From the NCBI RefSeq assembly GCF_002286815.1, contig NZ_MUNM01000055.1, forward strand, positions 124,001 through 188,000: 64,000 bases of DNA, given 5' to 3'. The notes beneath the pieces were generated by a model. That model saw only the letters and a program-made list of their open reading frames with translations, was not told the origin of the DNA and searched no databases. This DNA comes from Pseudomonas sp. PICF141 (GTDB taxonomy: Bacteria; Pseudomonadota; Gammaproteobacteria; Pseudomonadales; Pseudomonadaceae). Shown here one piece after another: positions 17,617 to 24,937 of this stretch. The position numbers and the translations under genes are program-made. Each line of letters opens with the position of its first letter. The first letter of the stretch is position 1.

Positions 17617-18988
17617 GACCCGTCTCCAGCCAGTTCAACGGCGCGCAATCGGCGAAAGGCAGGTTCAGTTGTTGTAGCGCAACATGCCAGTCGCCCAAGC
17701 GCTCGGCATCCAGCGCTTCGCCAGGCGGCGCTTGCAACAACCACACACGGGTGGCGCTGGCGCTGCGGGCCAGTTCGGTGATCAGCGCCAGGCTGCCACG
17801 GTCTGGCGAACGCCGTGGATCGCAGGCGATGGCCAGACGGGCCGGTGGGAAGCGACTCAGTTGTTCGAGCAGCTTGTGCCGGGATTCGCGGCTGTCGAGG
17901 ACGCCGGCGTTGTTGACGTTTTTCGGCAACGGCGGCGGCCAGGGACGTTGATCGTCCAGCTCGATGGCCACCAACAGTGCGCCATCGCTTTGCAGATCGC
18001 TGGCAGCGTTTTCAAGCCGATGCAGTTGCGCAGGCGCGACGTCGCTGATGCCCAGGCGTTCGCTGGTGGGCATCAACCGTTCGCGCAGTTGGGCGTAGCC
18101 GGGCAGGTTCAAATCCAGATGCAGGGCTGCTTGTCCGGTTTTCCAGCGCCACAGGCAGAATAATGCGAGCAGCAATCGCGGCAAAACGCCGTACACCAGC
18201 AGCACCCCCACCAGCCACGCCGCCCAAGCCTGGCGGGCACTTTCGATGTTCAGCGCGGCATCGCCGCTGGCGCGGATCATCTCCACACCGGGCACACTGA
18301 AACCGAGCAAGGCCGGCAGGGCGCCGAGGGCTTGGGTCATGGCGACGAAGGTGTTGCCGCCCAGAATGGTGGTTTCCCAGACGAAACCGTAGCGCCGGGT
18401 CGCCATCAGCGTCAGCACCATCACCAAGGCGCTGAGCATCGCCAGCAACCACAACCCGTTGACCAGCACGCCCAGCGCCCAACGATTGAGTTTGTGCCGT
18501 TGCAGCAACAGCAACAGAGCCGGCGCCAGTTGCGCGGCATTGGCGTCGCGGGCGAGTTTTTCACTGAGCCACAGCCATAAGCGCCCGAGGGCGGCGCCTT
18601 GTTCACCGGCGAACACCAGACCCAGGGCCCAGCTCAGCAAAAGAATCAGATTCAGCCCGAGCAGGCTGCCCAATGCCCAGAACACATTGACCGGGCTCTG
18701 GCCGTCGCCCAATGCGGCAAACGCCAGGCCGGCGCCGCTGATCACGGCGAGAACGGCCAGTACTATCAGCGCAAGGCGCGCGCCTTGCAGCCAGTGTTTG
18801 AGGGCGAGGGCCTGTCCATCGCGCTCGGCCAGCCACAAGGCGCGGCGGTGAATGCGCATTGGCAGGTCGCCGCCGGCGCTGCGGGCGATTCGATTGGCTT
18901 CCAGATCGTCCAAGGGGCCGGCGTGTTCTTCACGCAGGCGTATGGTTTCACTCAGCCAGAGGTTTTGCAGTGGAGTCAGTTCAGTCAC
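17609..18988 (-). CDS. DUF2868 membrane protein
   Basis: The product has 459 residues. An N-terminal soluble segment of about 70 residues is followed by several membrane segments: LALIVLAVLAVISGAGLAF, LLGLNLILLLSWALGLVF, a central cluster, and LLVYGVLPRLLLALFCLW. The soluble C-terminal part is about 170 residues. It is always reported next to DUF3482 GTPases, and here it is the first gene of the two-gene operon. The likely role is a membrane platform or regulator for the GTPase (inference). Confidence 0.85.
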   Translation of the reverse strand: MTELTPLQNLWLSETIRLREEHAGPLDDLEANRIARSAGGDLPMRIHRRALWLAERDGQALALKHWLQGARLALIVLAVLAVISGAGLAFAALGDGQSPVNVFWALGSLLGLNLILLLSWALGLVFAGEQGAALGRLWLWLSEKLARDANAAQLAPALLLLLQRHKLNRWALGVLVNGLWLLAMLSALVMVLTLMATRRYGFVWETTILGGNTFVAMTQALGALPALLGFSVPGVEMIRASGDAALNIESARQAWAAWLVGVLLVYGVLPRLLLALFCLWRWKTGQAALHLDLNLPGYAQLRERLMPTSERLGISDVAPAQLHRLENAASDLQSDGALLVAIELDDQRPWPPPLPKNVNNAGVLDSRESRHKLLEQLSRFPPARLAIACDPRRSPDRGSLALITELARSASATRVWLLQAPPGEALDAERLGDWHVALQQLNLPFADCAPLNWLETGHD

Positions 18989-19073
18989 GCGGCTTCCCGT
19001 CGCTTAATTGAGCGGTGAGCATAACCGCTGTGACGCTTATCGGGGTAAGGGAGGCTCTGGTATCCTCGCCGAC

Positions 19074-19586
19074 ATGACTAAATCACTCCCCCTCAGCCTG
19101 ATCGCAGCCCTCGGTGAAAACCGTGTGATCGGCGTCGACAACAGCATGCCCTGGCACTTGCCGGGGGACTTCAAATACTTCAAGGCCACCACCCTCGGCA
19201 AACCGATCATCATGGGTCGCAAGACCTGGGATTCCCTCGGTCGTCCGCTGCCCGGCCGCTTAAACATTGTGGTCAGCCGTCAGGCGGATCTGCAGCTGGA
19301 AGGCGCGGAGGTTTATCCGTCGCTGGAGGCAGCGGTGGTTCGCGCTCAGCAATGGGCGAACGAGCAGGGCGTTGATGAAGTGATGCTGATTGGCGGGGCG
19401 CAGTTGTATGCCCAAGGGTTGGCACAGGCTGATCGGCTGTACCTGACCCGCGTGGCGCTCAGCCCTGAAGGGGATGCGTGGTTTCCGGAATTTGATTTGA
19501 ACCAGTGGAAGCTGGTGTCGAATGTTCCGAATCCGGCGGAGGGCGACAAGCCGGCGTACAGTTTCGAGGTTTGGGAGCGCACGTAG
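19074..19586 (+). CDS. folA: dihydrofolate reductase
   Basis: The product has 170 residues starting at ATG 19074. Family motifs are SLIAALGENRVIGVDNSMPW near the N-terminus, FKATTLGKPIIMGRKTW in the middle and EVMLIGGAQLY for NADPH binding. It reduces dihydrofolate to tetrahydrofolate, which thymidylate synthase (5439) consumes. It is divergent from the DUF2868 gene. Confidence 0.97.
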   Translation: MTKSLPLSLIAALGENRVIGVDNSMPWHLPGDFKYFKATTLGKPIIMGRKTWDSLGRPLPGRLNIVVSRQADLQLEGAEVYPSLEAAVVRAQQWANEQGVDEVMLIGGAQLYAQGLAQADRLYLTRVALSPEGDAWFPEFDLNQWKLVSNVPNPAEGDKPAYSFEVWERT

Positions 19587-19688
19587 ATCGTTCCCACGCT
19601 CTGCGTGGGAATGCAGCCCGTGACGCTCCGCGTCACTGGACGCTCCGCGTCCCTTGAGGCATTCCCACGCGGGAGCGTGGGAACGATC
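19586..19688. repeat. REP-like inverted repeat (GATCGTTCCCACGC family)
   Basis: The outer arms are gatcgttcccacgctctgcg (from 19586) and gcgggagcgtgggaacgatc (to 19688). The element includes a short internal duplication, gacgctccgcgtcactggac followed by gctccgcgtc. It separates convergent folA and the symporter gene. Confidence 0.85.
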
Positions 19689-19696
19689 AGTACGGG

Positions 19697-21088
19697 TCAA
19701 GCGTGAGCCAACTCCGAATGCTCATCCGCATCCAGCAACGCTTTATCCGTCTGCTGCATCATCTGGCTGGTAATCGCACCCGCCGTGATCGAACCACTCA
19801 CGTTCAACGCCGTACGACCCATATCGATCAACGGCTCAACCGAAATCAGCAACGCCACCAGTGACATCGGCAAACCCATCGCCGGCAGCACGATCAACGC
19901 GGCGAAGGTCGCGCCGCCACCCACCCCGGCCACACCGGCCGAACTCAGCGTCACAATCGCCACCAGCGTCGCGATCCACAGCGGGTCCAGCGGGTTGATG
20001 CCCACGGTCGGCGCGACCATCACCGCCAGCATTGCCGGGTACAGACCGGCACAACCGTTCTGGCCAATGGTCGCGCCGAACGAGGCAGCAAAACTGGCGA
20101 TGGATGGCGCAATCCCCAAGCGGCTGGTCTGGGCTTCGATACTCAGTGGAATGGTGGCGGCGCTGGAGCGGCTGGTGAAGGCAAACGTCAGCACCGGCCA
20201 GATCTTGCGGAAGAAGCGCAGCGGGTTGATCCCGGCCGCCGACACCAGCAAGCCATGGACCACAAACATCAAGCCCAGGCCGATGTAGGACACCACCACA
20301 AAACCGCCGAGCTTGAGGATGTCTTGCAGGTTGGAGCCGGCGACCACTTTGGTCATCAGCGCCAATACGCCGTACGGGGTCAGCTTCATCACCAGACGCA
20401 CCAGACGCATCACCCAGGCTTGCAGGGTGTCGATGGCGTTGATCACTTTCTGACCTTTCTCGACATCATCCTTGAGCAGTTGCAGCGCTGCGACCCCAAG
20501 GAGCGTTGCGAAGATCACCACGCTGATGATCGAGGTCGGCTTGGCGCGAGCGAGGTCGGCGAACGGGTTCTGCGGGATGAACGACAGCAGCAACTGCGGC
20601 ACATTCAGGTCAGCAACCTTGCCCGCGTAATCGCTCTGGATGGTTTGCAGACGAGCCATTTCCTGGGTGCCGGCGACCAGGCCTTCGGCGGTCAGGCCGA
20701 ACAGGTTGGTCAGGCCGATGCCGATCAACGCTGCGATAGCGGTGGTGAACAGCAATGTGCCGATAGTCAGGAAGCTGATCTTGCCCAGCGACGAAGCGTT
20801 ATGCAGGCGTGCCACGGCGCTGAGGATCGAGGCGAATACCAGTGGAATCACGATCATCTGCAGCAACTGCACGTAACCGTTGCCCACCAGGTCGAACCAA
20901 CTGATCGAGGATTTCAGTACCGGGTTGCCCGCACCATAAATCGTGTGCAGAGCGACACCAAATGCCACGCCCAGGACCAGCGCCAGCAGCACTTTTTTGG
21001 CCAGGCTCCAGGTGGTGTGACAGGTTTGCGCCAAGCCAAAGAGCAAGGCGAGGAACACCAGCAGATTGAGAATCAGCGGCAGATTCAT
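19697..21088 (-). CDS. cystine/dicarboxylate-type sodium symporter (TcyP-like)
   Basis: The product has 463 residues from ATG 21088 (MNLPLILNLLVFLALLFGLA). About eight membrane segments are present with the DAACS family motifs FTSRSSAATIPLS (hairpin-loop serine region) and GATIGQNGCAGLYPAMLAV. The N-terminus (NLPLILNLLVFLALLFGLAQ) resembles TcyP/YdjN L-cystine carriers more than DctA. An upstream extension to 21253 lacks a good ribosome binding site. Substrate assignment to L-cystine is likely but not certain. Confidence 0.85.
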   Translation of the reverse strand: MNLPLILNLLVFLALLFGLAQTCHTTWSLAKKVLLALVLGVAFGVALHTIYGAGNPVLKSSISWFDLVGNGYVQLLQMIVIPLVFASILSAVARLHNASSLGKISFLTIGTLLFTTAIAALIGIGLTNLFGLTAEGLVAGTQEMARLQTIQSDYAGKVADLNVPQLLLSFIPQNPFADLARAKPTSIISVVIFATLLGVAALQLLKDDVEKGQKVINAIDTLQAWVMRLVRLVMKLTPYGVLALMTKVVAGSNLQDILKLGGFVVVSYIGLGLMFVVHGLLVSAAGINPLRFFRKIWPVLTFAFTSRSSAATIPLSIEAQTSRLGIAPSIASFAASFGATIGQNGCAGLYPAMLAVMVAPTVGINPLDPLWIATLVAIVTLSSAGVAGVGGGATFAALIVLPAMGLPMSLVALLISVEPLIDMGRTALNVSGSITAGAITSQMMQQTDKALLDADEHSELAHA

Positions 21089-21326
21089 AGAAGCTCCATA
21101 GACGTGTGCCAGCCACCTTCGTGTGTGACTGCGAACCGGAAAGCCTAACAGCTTGAAATGTAATGAATTAATATCAAAAACAGCGGTGGACTGTCGTTTT
21201 TGGAATAAGCCGATGCCGCTGTGAGGAATGCAGTTGGCGGAATCAGGATGCAAGCGGTCGCGGGGAAGCGGGGACTGTCATACGGATTTGTTAGCGTCGA
21301 TATCTTTAAATCAGGGAGAAACGCCG

Positions 21327-22388
21327 ATGAAGCTCGCACCGAAATTTCTGGCTGCCGCACTGAGTTTGGGACTGGGCCTTGCCGGCCAGGTTTTCGCCAC
21401 GGATTTGAAGCACTGGCCAGCCGATCAGGCCAAGGCGCTGGACGCCATGATCGCGGCCAATGCCAACAAAGGTAACTTCGCGGTGTTCGACATGGACAAC
21501 ACCAGTTATCGCTACGACCTTGAAGAATCGTTGCTGCCGTTCATGGAAAACAAGGGCCTGATCACCCGCGAGAGCCTCGATCCCTCCCTGAAACTGATGC
21601 CGTTCAAGGACACCGCCGACCACAAGGAAAGTTTGTTCAGCTACTACTATCGCCTCTGCGAATTAGACGACATGGTTTGCTATCCATGGGTCGCCCAAGT
21701 GTTTTCCGGCTTCACGCTTCAGGAACTCAAGGCCAACGTTGACGAGCTGATGGCGTCAGGCAAACCAGTGCCTAGCACTTATTACGACGGCGACGTGGTC
21801 AAGACCATCGATGTCAATCCACCGAAAATCTTCACCGGTCAGAAAGAGCTCTACACCAAGCTGATGGAGAACGGCATCGAGGTCTACGTGATGACCGCCG
21901 CCTCCGAAGAACTGGTGCGCATGGTCGCCTCCGATCCGAAGTACGGCTACAACGTCAAACCGCAGAACGTGATTGGCGTGAGCCTGTTGCTCAAGGACCG
22001 CAAGACCGGCGAGTTGACCACTGCACGCAAGCAAGTCACCGCGGGCAAGTATGACGAGAAGGCTAACCTGGGCCTCGAACTGACGCCGTACCTGTGGACT
22101 CCGGCAACCTGGATGGCCGGCAAGCAGGCGGCGATCCTGACCTACATTGATGAGTGGAAGAAACCGGTCCTGGTGGGCGGCGACACTCCGACCAGCGACG
22201 GCTACATGCTGTTCCACAGTGTCGACGTGTCCAAGGGCGGCATCCATTTGTGGGTCAACCGCAAAGACAAGTACATGACCCAGATTAACGGCATGATGGC
22301 CAAAAACGCAGCAGCCCAGGCGAAAGAAGGGTTAGCGGTGACGGCGGACAAGAACTGGGTGATCGTCAAGCCTGAAGAGATTCAGTAG
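21327..22388 (+). CDS. pchP: secreted HAD phosphatase, phosphorylcholine phosphatase-like
   Basis: The product has 353 residues starting at ATG 21327 after AGGGAG. A signal peptide (KLAPKFLAAALSLGLGLAGQ then VFA) directs it to the periplasm. HAD motif I is FDMDNTSYRYD (about residue 50), motif II is VYVMTAAS and motif IV is VLVGGDTPTSD. It closely fits P. aeruginosa PchP, which removes phosphate from phosphorylcholine so that choline can be used. The exact substrate is inferred. No choline genes lie beside it in this window. Confidence 0.85.
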   Translation: MKLAPKFLAAALSLGLGLAGQVFATDLKHWPADQAKALDAMIAANANKGNFAVFDMDNTSYRYDLEESLLPFMENKGLITRESLDPSLKLMPFKDTADHKESLFSYYYRLCELDDMVCYPWVAQVFSGFTLQELKANVDELMASGKPVPSTYYDGDVVKTIDVNPPKIFTGQKELYTKLMENGIEVYVMTAASEELVRMVASDPKYGYNVKPQNVIGVSLLLKDRKTGELTTARKQVTAGKYDEKANLGLELTPYLWTPATWMAGKQAAILTYIDEWKKPVLVGGDTPTSDGYMLFHSVDVSKGGIHLWVNRKDKYMTQINGMMAKNAAAQAKEGLAVTADKNWVIVKPEEIQ

Positions 22389-22409
22389 GCCTAGCCGAGA
22401 TTCAACTAT

Positions 22410-22435
22410 GGAGCAGCCTTCGGCCGCTCCTACAG
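22410..22435 (+). terminator. GC-rich hairpin after pchP
   Basis: The sequence ggagcagccttcggccgctc forms an 8-pair stem with one mismatch, 21 bases after the pchP stop. The T-run is missing, so it is either a weak terminator or a copy of the GCAGCCTTCGGCAGCTCCTAC repeat family seen at 34332. Confidence 0.45.
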
Positions 22436-22520
22436 TTGATCGAGATGATGCGCTGAAGTGTTGGTGCCTGATCTACGTCTATCCACTTGCTTTGTAAAGC
22501 TAAGGGATGAACGCAGACAA

Positions 22521-22554
22521 TTTCTATCTGATGCCAATGTCGATCTGATAGAAA
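22521..22554. repeat. short palindrome at the edge of the AT-rich patch
   Basis: TTTCTATC (22521-22528) and GATAGAAA (22547-22554) are exact complements around an 18-base centre that also holds two direct copies of ATCTGAT. On the minus strand it lies 25-60 bases after the stop of the 50-codon small gene, so it may be its terminator. It may also mark a boundary of the accessory segment. Confidence 0.4.
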
Positions 22555-22578
22555 ATTCGCCTCTGTTTCAAATTAGGC

Positions 22579-22731
22579 TCAGCTTTTTTCACGCTCTCGA
22601 GTAGGAGGTGATGGCGAACGTGAGCTTCCCTGCGCAGCTTTCAAGGACTCTTGCTTCCATGTGGGCCACTGGTCTACGACACGGCGAGACTCATTGAGAT
22701 GATTGATAAAATCTTGCTTATTGCTATTCAT
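22579..22731 (-). CDS. small WPxWK-type protein coupled to dCTP deaminase
   Basis: This is a 50-residue ORF in the same direction as the deaminase gene. Its ATG (22731) begins one base after the deaminase stop (TAATATG), and GAGGAAA is placed as its ribosome binding site inside the deaminase 3' end. The product starts MNSNKQDFINHLNESRRVVD, then has QWPTWKQESLKAAQ and a proline/arginine-rich tail. The F-x2-HL-x4-V-x2-WP-x-WK pattern matches short uncharacterised proteins that I recall from phage and accessory regions. It may be an antitoxin or accessory factor of the deaminase; its function is unknown. Confidence 0.72.
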   Translation of the reverse strand: MNSNKQDFINHLNESRRVVDQWPTWKQESLKAAQGSSRSPSPPTREREKS

Positions 22732-22732
22732 A

Positions 22733-24487
22733 TTAGTTTTCCTCTATGTACCTTGATAGCAGAGCTGCAGCTATGGTTTCACGTTCCATGTACGAACAAG
22801 GCAACATCTGGGTGCGCAATTTAGCATCTGATTCTTTCCAGTCAATGATTTCACCTTGGTCGGATTTCCGAATTACCGGATACCCGCTACCGAGATTTGT
22901 TGAGAATAGGTTAAAAAAGCTCCTAGGTCCAACTCCAATAAAAGGTTCGAAAACAACATTGTTACTGTCTTTATCTAGGGATATTGAGTCTGAGTGGAAC
23001 TCCAGAGCTTTGCTCTTAGGGTAGGGTTCTACGTACACGACTCTTTTGATTCCAGCTGCAACTATGTGTTTTGCACAATTATGGCAAGGAAAGGTTGTGC
23101 AATATAAGTGGCTGCCAGCCGTACTTGTCCCGGATCTCGCGCTAGAGAGCAGAGCCTCCATTTCAGCATGAACAACGCGCCCGTACTCCGTAATGTCCTT
23201 TATTTTGCTATTCTTGATAAGTGGGCCTAGTTCTTCTCGATATTGTTCTGGAACAGCCTCTATTATTCCTTCGATAATTAATCTTTTTTGAATTGCGTTA
23301 GAGTCTTCCCCTTTCATGTAGTCGCGACCATCGGCAATATCTACTATTTCTTGTGTCTTCTCGTCGATATCTGGCCAGTATAGCCCTCCATGTGCTTTAG
23401 GAACGTCATTGGCTCCTGTTGAAATTATACAGCGACTTTTTGTAAGTACGGCGCCGACTTGGCGCGATAAATCTGCAGACCTTAAAGAGGCAGAGAAAGC
23501 CATAAACATAGCGTATTCATCAAATGTTGGTGTTATGTATGGTTTTCCAAAAAGTAGATCCAGTATTCTCCATATTTGTTTTTTTAGAGAGTCTGAGTTT
23601 CCGTTGTAATCAATAAAAAAATCTGAGAGGTGATAAGTGTCGCGCGTGTGCTGACCATATTCTTCTCTCTCATCAGCGTCTCGTTCAATTAATCGTGATG
23701 CTTGCTCCTGTGACATAGATTTGTCTTTTGTTAAGTATTCATGTCTGCGCGTATGGTCAGCATGAACTCCGATCAAGAAAAATCCGTCTGAATATATTTT
23801 TCTCAATTTCTGAACTTCGGCTGGGCTCTTTAAAGAGTTTATAATAAACGCGCTTCGGCGAAGTGGCTCCTGTGTTCCCCTTGATTTATTTATTTGGGCC
23901 GCTGCGCCTAGAGCTAGAATTGAATTGTCCTGGCTTTCTTTTCGCAGTCTGTTACCTTCCTCCATGTATGAGCTGATTCTATCAAATTCGTGAGTGCTTT
24001 TTGATGGGTTCCCAATATTTGCAATTATATCGGTGGATATTTTTATGTTTCGTGTTTCATATTTGAAGGTTTTCAATCTGTCTGTTATGAGTTTTGATAC
24101 TTCCGGAAGATCCGTTCCGATTGTTCCAACAAGGCCTATTATTAATTCTGAGTCGGAGTAGGTGTCATTAATGAAATAGGCATTTTCTGAGGTGTCTTCA
24201 ATTGATAACTCGTCAACTATGTTTTTTGTGTTCCCAGAGATGTCTCTGGCCTCGGCTTCGCTTTGTGTTTCAGTATTCAAAAGTGGCTCTACTGATATTT
24301 TTAGCTTTTGTGAGGAATGAGCTTTTCCTTGAAAGTGAATTCCCCCCGTCGACGGGTACCAGTTTAAGATGCCTTTGCTTTTTGTCTTGAATTGGTATTG
24401 GTTTCTATTTATCTCTATCCATTCGCCGGCTGATGAGATTGGCTCAAGTTTTTTCTTTAACTCATCTATGCTTCCGTCAAAGCGCAT
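22733..24487 (-). CDS. anti-phage dCTP/dCMP deaminase (AvcD-like)
   Basis: The product has 584 residues. Residues 1-70 form an extra N-terminal domain with GILNWYPSTGGIHFQGK. A P-loop-like NTPase module begins at 115 (IIGLVGTIGTDLP, G118-x2-G121-x2-G124-T-D). The C-terminal zinc deaminase has H440-A-E442 and P467-C468-x2-C471. This NTPase-deaminase architecture is that of AvcD-type proteins, which deaminate dC nucleotides during phage infection and starve the phage of dCTP. Codon use is AT-rich compared with the neighbours, which suggests horizontal gain. AAGGGA precedes the start. Confidence 0.88.
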   Translation of the reverse strand: MRFDGSIDELKKKLEPISSAGEWIEINRNQYQFKTKSKGILNWYPSTGGIHFQGKAHSSQKLKISVEPLLNTETQSEAEARDISGNTKNIVDELSIEDTSENAYFINDTYSDSELIIGLVGTIGTDLPEVSKLITDRLKTFKYETRNIKISTDIIANIGNPSKSTHEFDRISSYMEEGNRLRKESQDNSILALGAAAQINKSRGTQEPLRRSAFIINSLKSPAEVQKLRKIYSDGFFLIGVHADHTRRHEYLTKDKSMSQEQASRLIERDADEREEYGQHTRDTYHLSDFFIDYNGNSDSLKKQIWRILDLLFGKPYITPTFDEYAMFMAFSASLRSADLSRQVGAVLTKSRCIISTGANDVPKAHGGLYWPDIDEKTQEIVDIADGRDYMKGEDSNAIQKRLIIEGIIEAVPEQYREELGPLIKNSKIKDITEYGRVVHAEMEALLSSARSGTSTAGSHLYCTTFPCHNCAKHIVAAGIKRVVYVEPYPKSKALEFHSDSISLDKDSNNVVFEPFIGVGPRSFFNLFSTNLGSGYPVIRKSDQGEIIDWKESDAKLRTQMLPCSYMERETIAAALLSRYIEEN

Positions 24488-24886
24488 ACTAAATCCCTTT
24501 TAAGAAGAACTTTTAATAGATGGTGATAACCGTCATGGCGTTGTATGCCAATTTGATCAAGATAGCCCTGAATGTACTCACTGGCTAGGTGTTGAACCGT
24601 ACTTTTTTTATATGGCTTTTTGCATCACTTTTTGTACTCTGCGGCTGCGTTCGGATTGGGAAACGGACTTCGTATGCGTAGGATAGTTCTTGTTGTCTCG
24701 ACGGAGTTTGGTGTGAGATCACAGCGGCCTGATTTTTCGATCTGAGACTGGCCGTAATAGCTAGCGTTTTTTTCACGCCATGGCAGCGTAATACGTAACT
24801 GGTGTCCAGATTACTTAATCATTTCAGCTTGCTCGCGATGGGACATAGCATTCAGTAGTAAAGTCGACTAAATCGTTTTTGCGAGC
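24488..24886. other. 400 bp non-coding or relic region upstream of the deaminase
   Basis: No convincing gene is present. On the minus strand two adjacent frames are open without a start codon. One covers roughly 24815-24635 and ends in AEYKK-stop. The next, roughly 24630-24470, includes VQHLASEYIQGYLDQIG and ends just inside the deaminase gene. They could be remnants of a mobile element or a dispersed pseudomonad repeat. Alternatively the region could hold the structured regulatory RNA (AvcI) that precedes avcD in Vibrio. The choice cannot be made by eye. Confidence 0.4.
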
Positions 24887-24921
24887 AAAAAAATGCCCCG
24901 CACTTGGCGGGGCATTTTTTT
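24887..24921. terminator. bidirectional terminator after ilvD
   Basis: The stem ATGCCCCGC / GCGGGGCAT with a 5-base loop is flanked by seven A's on the left and seven T's on the right. It works as a Rho-independent terminator in either direction. On the minus strand it ends the ilvD transcript 17 bases after its stop and isolates the deaminase gene from ilvD. Confidence 0.93.
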
Positions 24922-24937
24922 GTTCGACGGTTAAGGA

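Noticed and set aside
19586..19688. CRISPR-like repeats because of recurring GATCGTTCCCACGC units
   Set aside because: The units are dispersed and inverted, not regularly spaced direct repeats, and no cas genes are present.
21190..21326. Sigma-54-type promoter for pchP
   Set aside because: GG and GC doublets occur near 21237-21250, but the spacing is 9 or 12 instead of 10, so I do not call it.
22611..22697. Short plus-strand ORF after AGGAGGTG at 22603-22610
   Set aside because: The SD-like sequence is only 2 bases from the ATG, the product is 28 residues, and the opposite strand carries a better small gene coupled to the deaminase.
24585..24776. 63-codon minus-strand ORF upstream of the deaminase
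   Set aside because: There is no ribosome binding site, the start lies in an A-run, and a neighbouring frame is open over the same bases; more likely repeat or relic DNA.
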